Translations under genes and position numbers: made by a program
Source of the DNA: Arenibacter sp965652575
GTDB lineage: Bacteria; Bacteroidota; Bacteroidia; Flavobacteriales; Flavobacteriaceae
Assembly: GCA_965652575.1 (NCBI GenBank)
Contig: CBFGWQ010000188.1
Coordinates: 1-7,376, forward strand
DNA length: 7,376 bases
Reading direction: 5' to 3'
The notes under the pieces: generated by a model
Told to the model about the DNA's origin: nothing
Databases searched by the model: none
What the model saw: only the letters and a program-made list of their open reading frames with translations
Shown: piece after piece, positions 6,691-7,376 of the stretch
Layout: each line of letters opens with the position of its first letter
How positions within the stretch are numbered: position 1 is the stretch's first letter

Positions 6691-6885
6691 CTGGTAGTGG
6701 GCAGTAGCAGTAGGCAGGGAGAAAGTTTCAGGTTTAATGTTCAAAGTTATAAAGTTTACAAAGTTATAAAGTCTAAAGTTGATTGTCTAACGTCTAGCAT
6801 CTAGAATCTAATATCTAGCATCCAATGTGTGGCTTCGACTACGCTCAGCCACCAAATAAATGTTCGGAGATTGAGCGGAGTCGAA
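6691..6885. repeat. Composite repeat cassette 3 (best preserved)
   Basis: CAG units (GGGCAGTAGCAGTAGGCAGG, about 6699-6718) lead to a TTTAATGTTCAAAG segment. Two adjacent 17-base copies of CAAAGTTATAAAGTTTA follow (6742-6758 and 6759-6775, one difference). Then come six heptamers at 6785-6826 (GTCTAAC, GTCTAGC, ATCTAGA, ATCTAAT, ATCTAGC, ATCCAAT). It closes with the arms GGCTTCGACTACGCTCAG (from 6831) and GATTGAGCGGAGTCGAA (6869-6885), which can form a long imperfect hairpin. Confidence 0.7.
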
Positions 6886-6906
6886 ATCGGATTAGACTAA
6901 TCATTT

Positions 6907-6976
6907 GTCTAACATCTAGCATCTAATATCTCAATTCTAATATCTAGCATCTAAAATCCAATGTCCAACATCTTGT
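6907..6976. repeat. Ten-unit 7-bp tandem array
   Basis: The stretch divides exactly into ten heptamers: GTCTAAC, ATCTAGC, ATCTAAT, ATCTCAA, TTCTAAT, ATCTAGC, ATCTAAA, ATCCAAT, GTCCAAC, ATCTTGT. The loose consensus is RTCTARY. Phase is kept throughout despite many substitutions, so the period rather than the exact sequence is conserved. It continues the heptamer series of the cassettes but lacks the CAG units and the inverted arms. Confidence 0.75.
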
Positions 6977-7274
6977 TTTGAATCTCCAAAAAACAGTCCT
7001 ACATTGCCAAGGATTTTATTGAGCCTGTACTCGTCCAGATTAATTCCGGACCACTGCCGGGCCCTTAATTTTTTTGATAAGAAGATTAGGGAATTATTGG
7101 GTATGGGATGTGTACAATGAAAAATAAACAGAAACGAACATTAAGAAATTTAAACCTGTGAAATGGGCATGACCAAAATTTGGTTACAATCCCAAATAAA
7201 GATATGCAAATTACACCCGCCTGAACGATGTAGTCTGGCAGGTATGACCGCTAAAAAACAATAAATATCCACAT
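6977..7274. other. Intergenic stretch with no supported gene
   Basis: No frame here is convincing. A minus-strand frame open from 7140 to 6937 contains ARQWSGINLDEYRLNKILGN (from 7062 down), which looks protein-like. The plus strand of the same DNA also reads SYIAKDFIEPVLVQINSG before a stop, so neither strand can be preferred. At 7163-7264 a 33-codon plus-strand frame starts with MGMTKIWLQS, without recognisable features. At most these are gene scraps. Confidence 0.3.
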
Positions 7275-7340
7275 ATGAAACAAGCATTAATAAATTTTAA
7301 AAATTACTTCACATCCCGATTGCTCCTATGTTTGTTTTAA
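7275..7340 (+). pseudogene. Possible truncated start of an exported-protein gene
   Basis: An ATG opens MKQALINFKNYFTSRLLLCL, then F and TAA at 7338-7340. A basic stretch followed by LLLCLF is how signal peptides begin, and similar openings (MKQ..LINFK) are, from memory, common in flavobacterial SusC/TonB-dependent receptors. The frame stops after 21 residues, in mid signal sequence, and no continuation is visible before the window ends 36 bases later. It could be a dead gene start or chance. Confidence 0.25.
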
Positions 7341-7376
7341 TTTAAGAGTTTAGATTTGTAAATATAAGTGAAAGGG

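Noticed and set aside
6391..6976. Repeats considered as a CRISPR array
   Set aside because: Units are 7 bases and variable, with no identical 25-40 base repeats, no regular spacers and no cas gene.
7045..7075. GC-rich block followed by a run of T, as a plus-strand terminator
   Set aside because: The only pairing found is a 4-bp CCGG/CCGG stem, which is too weak, and no plus-strand gene precedes it.

Overview
The window looks like a chromosomal stretch from a member of the Flavobacteriaceae (Bacteroidota), probably marine or environmental. The signs are AT-rich DNA, start codons without Shine-Dalgarno sequences, Bacteroidota-type promoter elements (TTTG and TAnnTTTG), a lipoprotein beginning with an SCG lipobox, and intergenic repeats that I recall from flavobacterial genomes (cccgatagctatcggg palindromes and TTCGACTACGCTCA / GAGCGGAGTCGAA arms). 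This placement rests on recognition, not on a database search.

Left part (1-4200, minus strand): a sugar-utilisation module, read right to left. It contains an exported protein with two DUF1080 (3-keto-glycoside hydrolase/lyase-type) domains, then 30 bases later a Tat-exported Gfo/Idh/MocA oxidoreductase, a terminator hairpin, and finally a LacI-family regulator with its own likely promoter. A perfect 24-bp palindrome with the central CG typical of LacI operators overlaps the presumed promoter of the DUF1080 gene. The simplest reading is that the LacI protein represses the two enzyme genes until a sugar ligand is present. The enzymes would act together in the periplasm: the oxidoreductase oxidises a glycoside at C3 and the DUF1080 protein cleaves the 3-keto product.

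Middle part (4200-5970, plus strand): a YheT-type alpha/beta hydrolase with a recognisable promoter, then a small c-type cytochrome lipoprotein that resembles the cytochromes found beside nosZ in Bacteroidota. A strong hairpin terminator follows the cytochrome, and no nos gene is present in the window.

Right part (5970-7376): about 1.4 kb without an intact gene, but not empty. It holds a minus-strand rho-independent terminator preceded by a decayed gene tail (6060-6350) with an in-frame stop. Next come three consecutive copies of a composite repeat cassette (CAGTAGG-like units, GTTCAAT/ATCTAGC heptamers, then a GATTGAGCGGAGTCGA-type arm) and a ten-unit 7-bp tandem array. A poorly resolved stretch follows, and finally a short open frame that looks like the start of an exported protein cut off by a stop. 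Two heptamers of the same family also sit at the very left edge, over the stop codon of the LacI gene.
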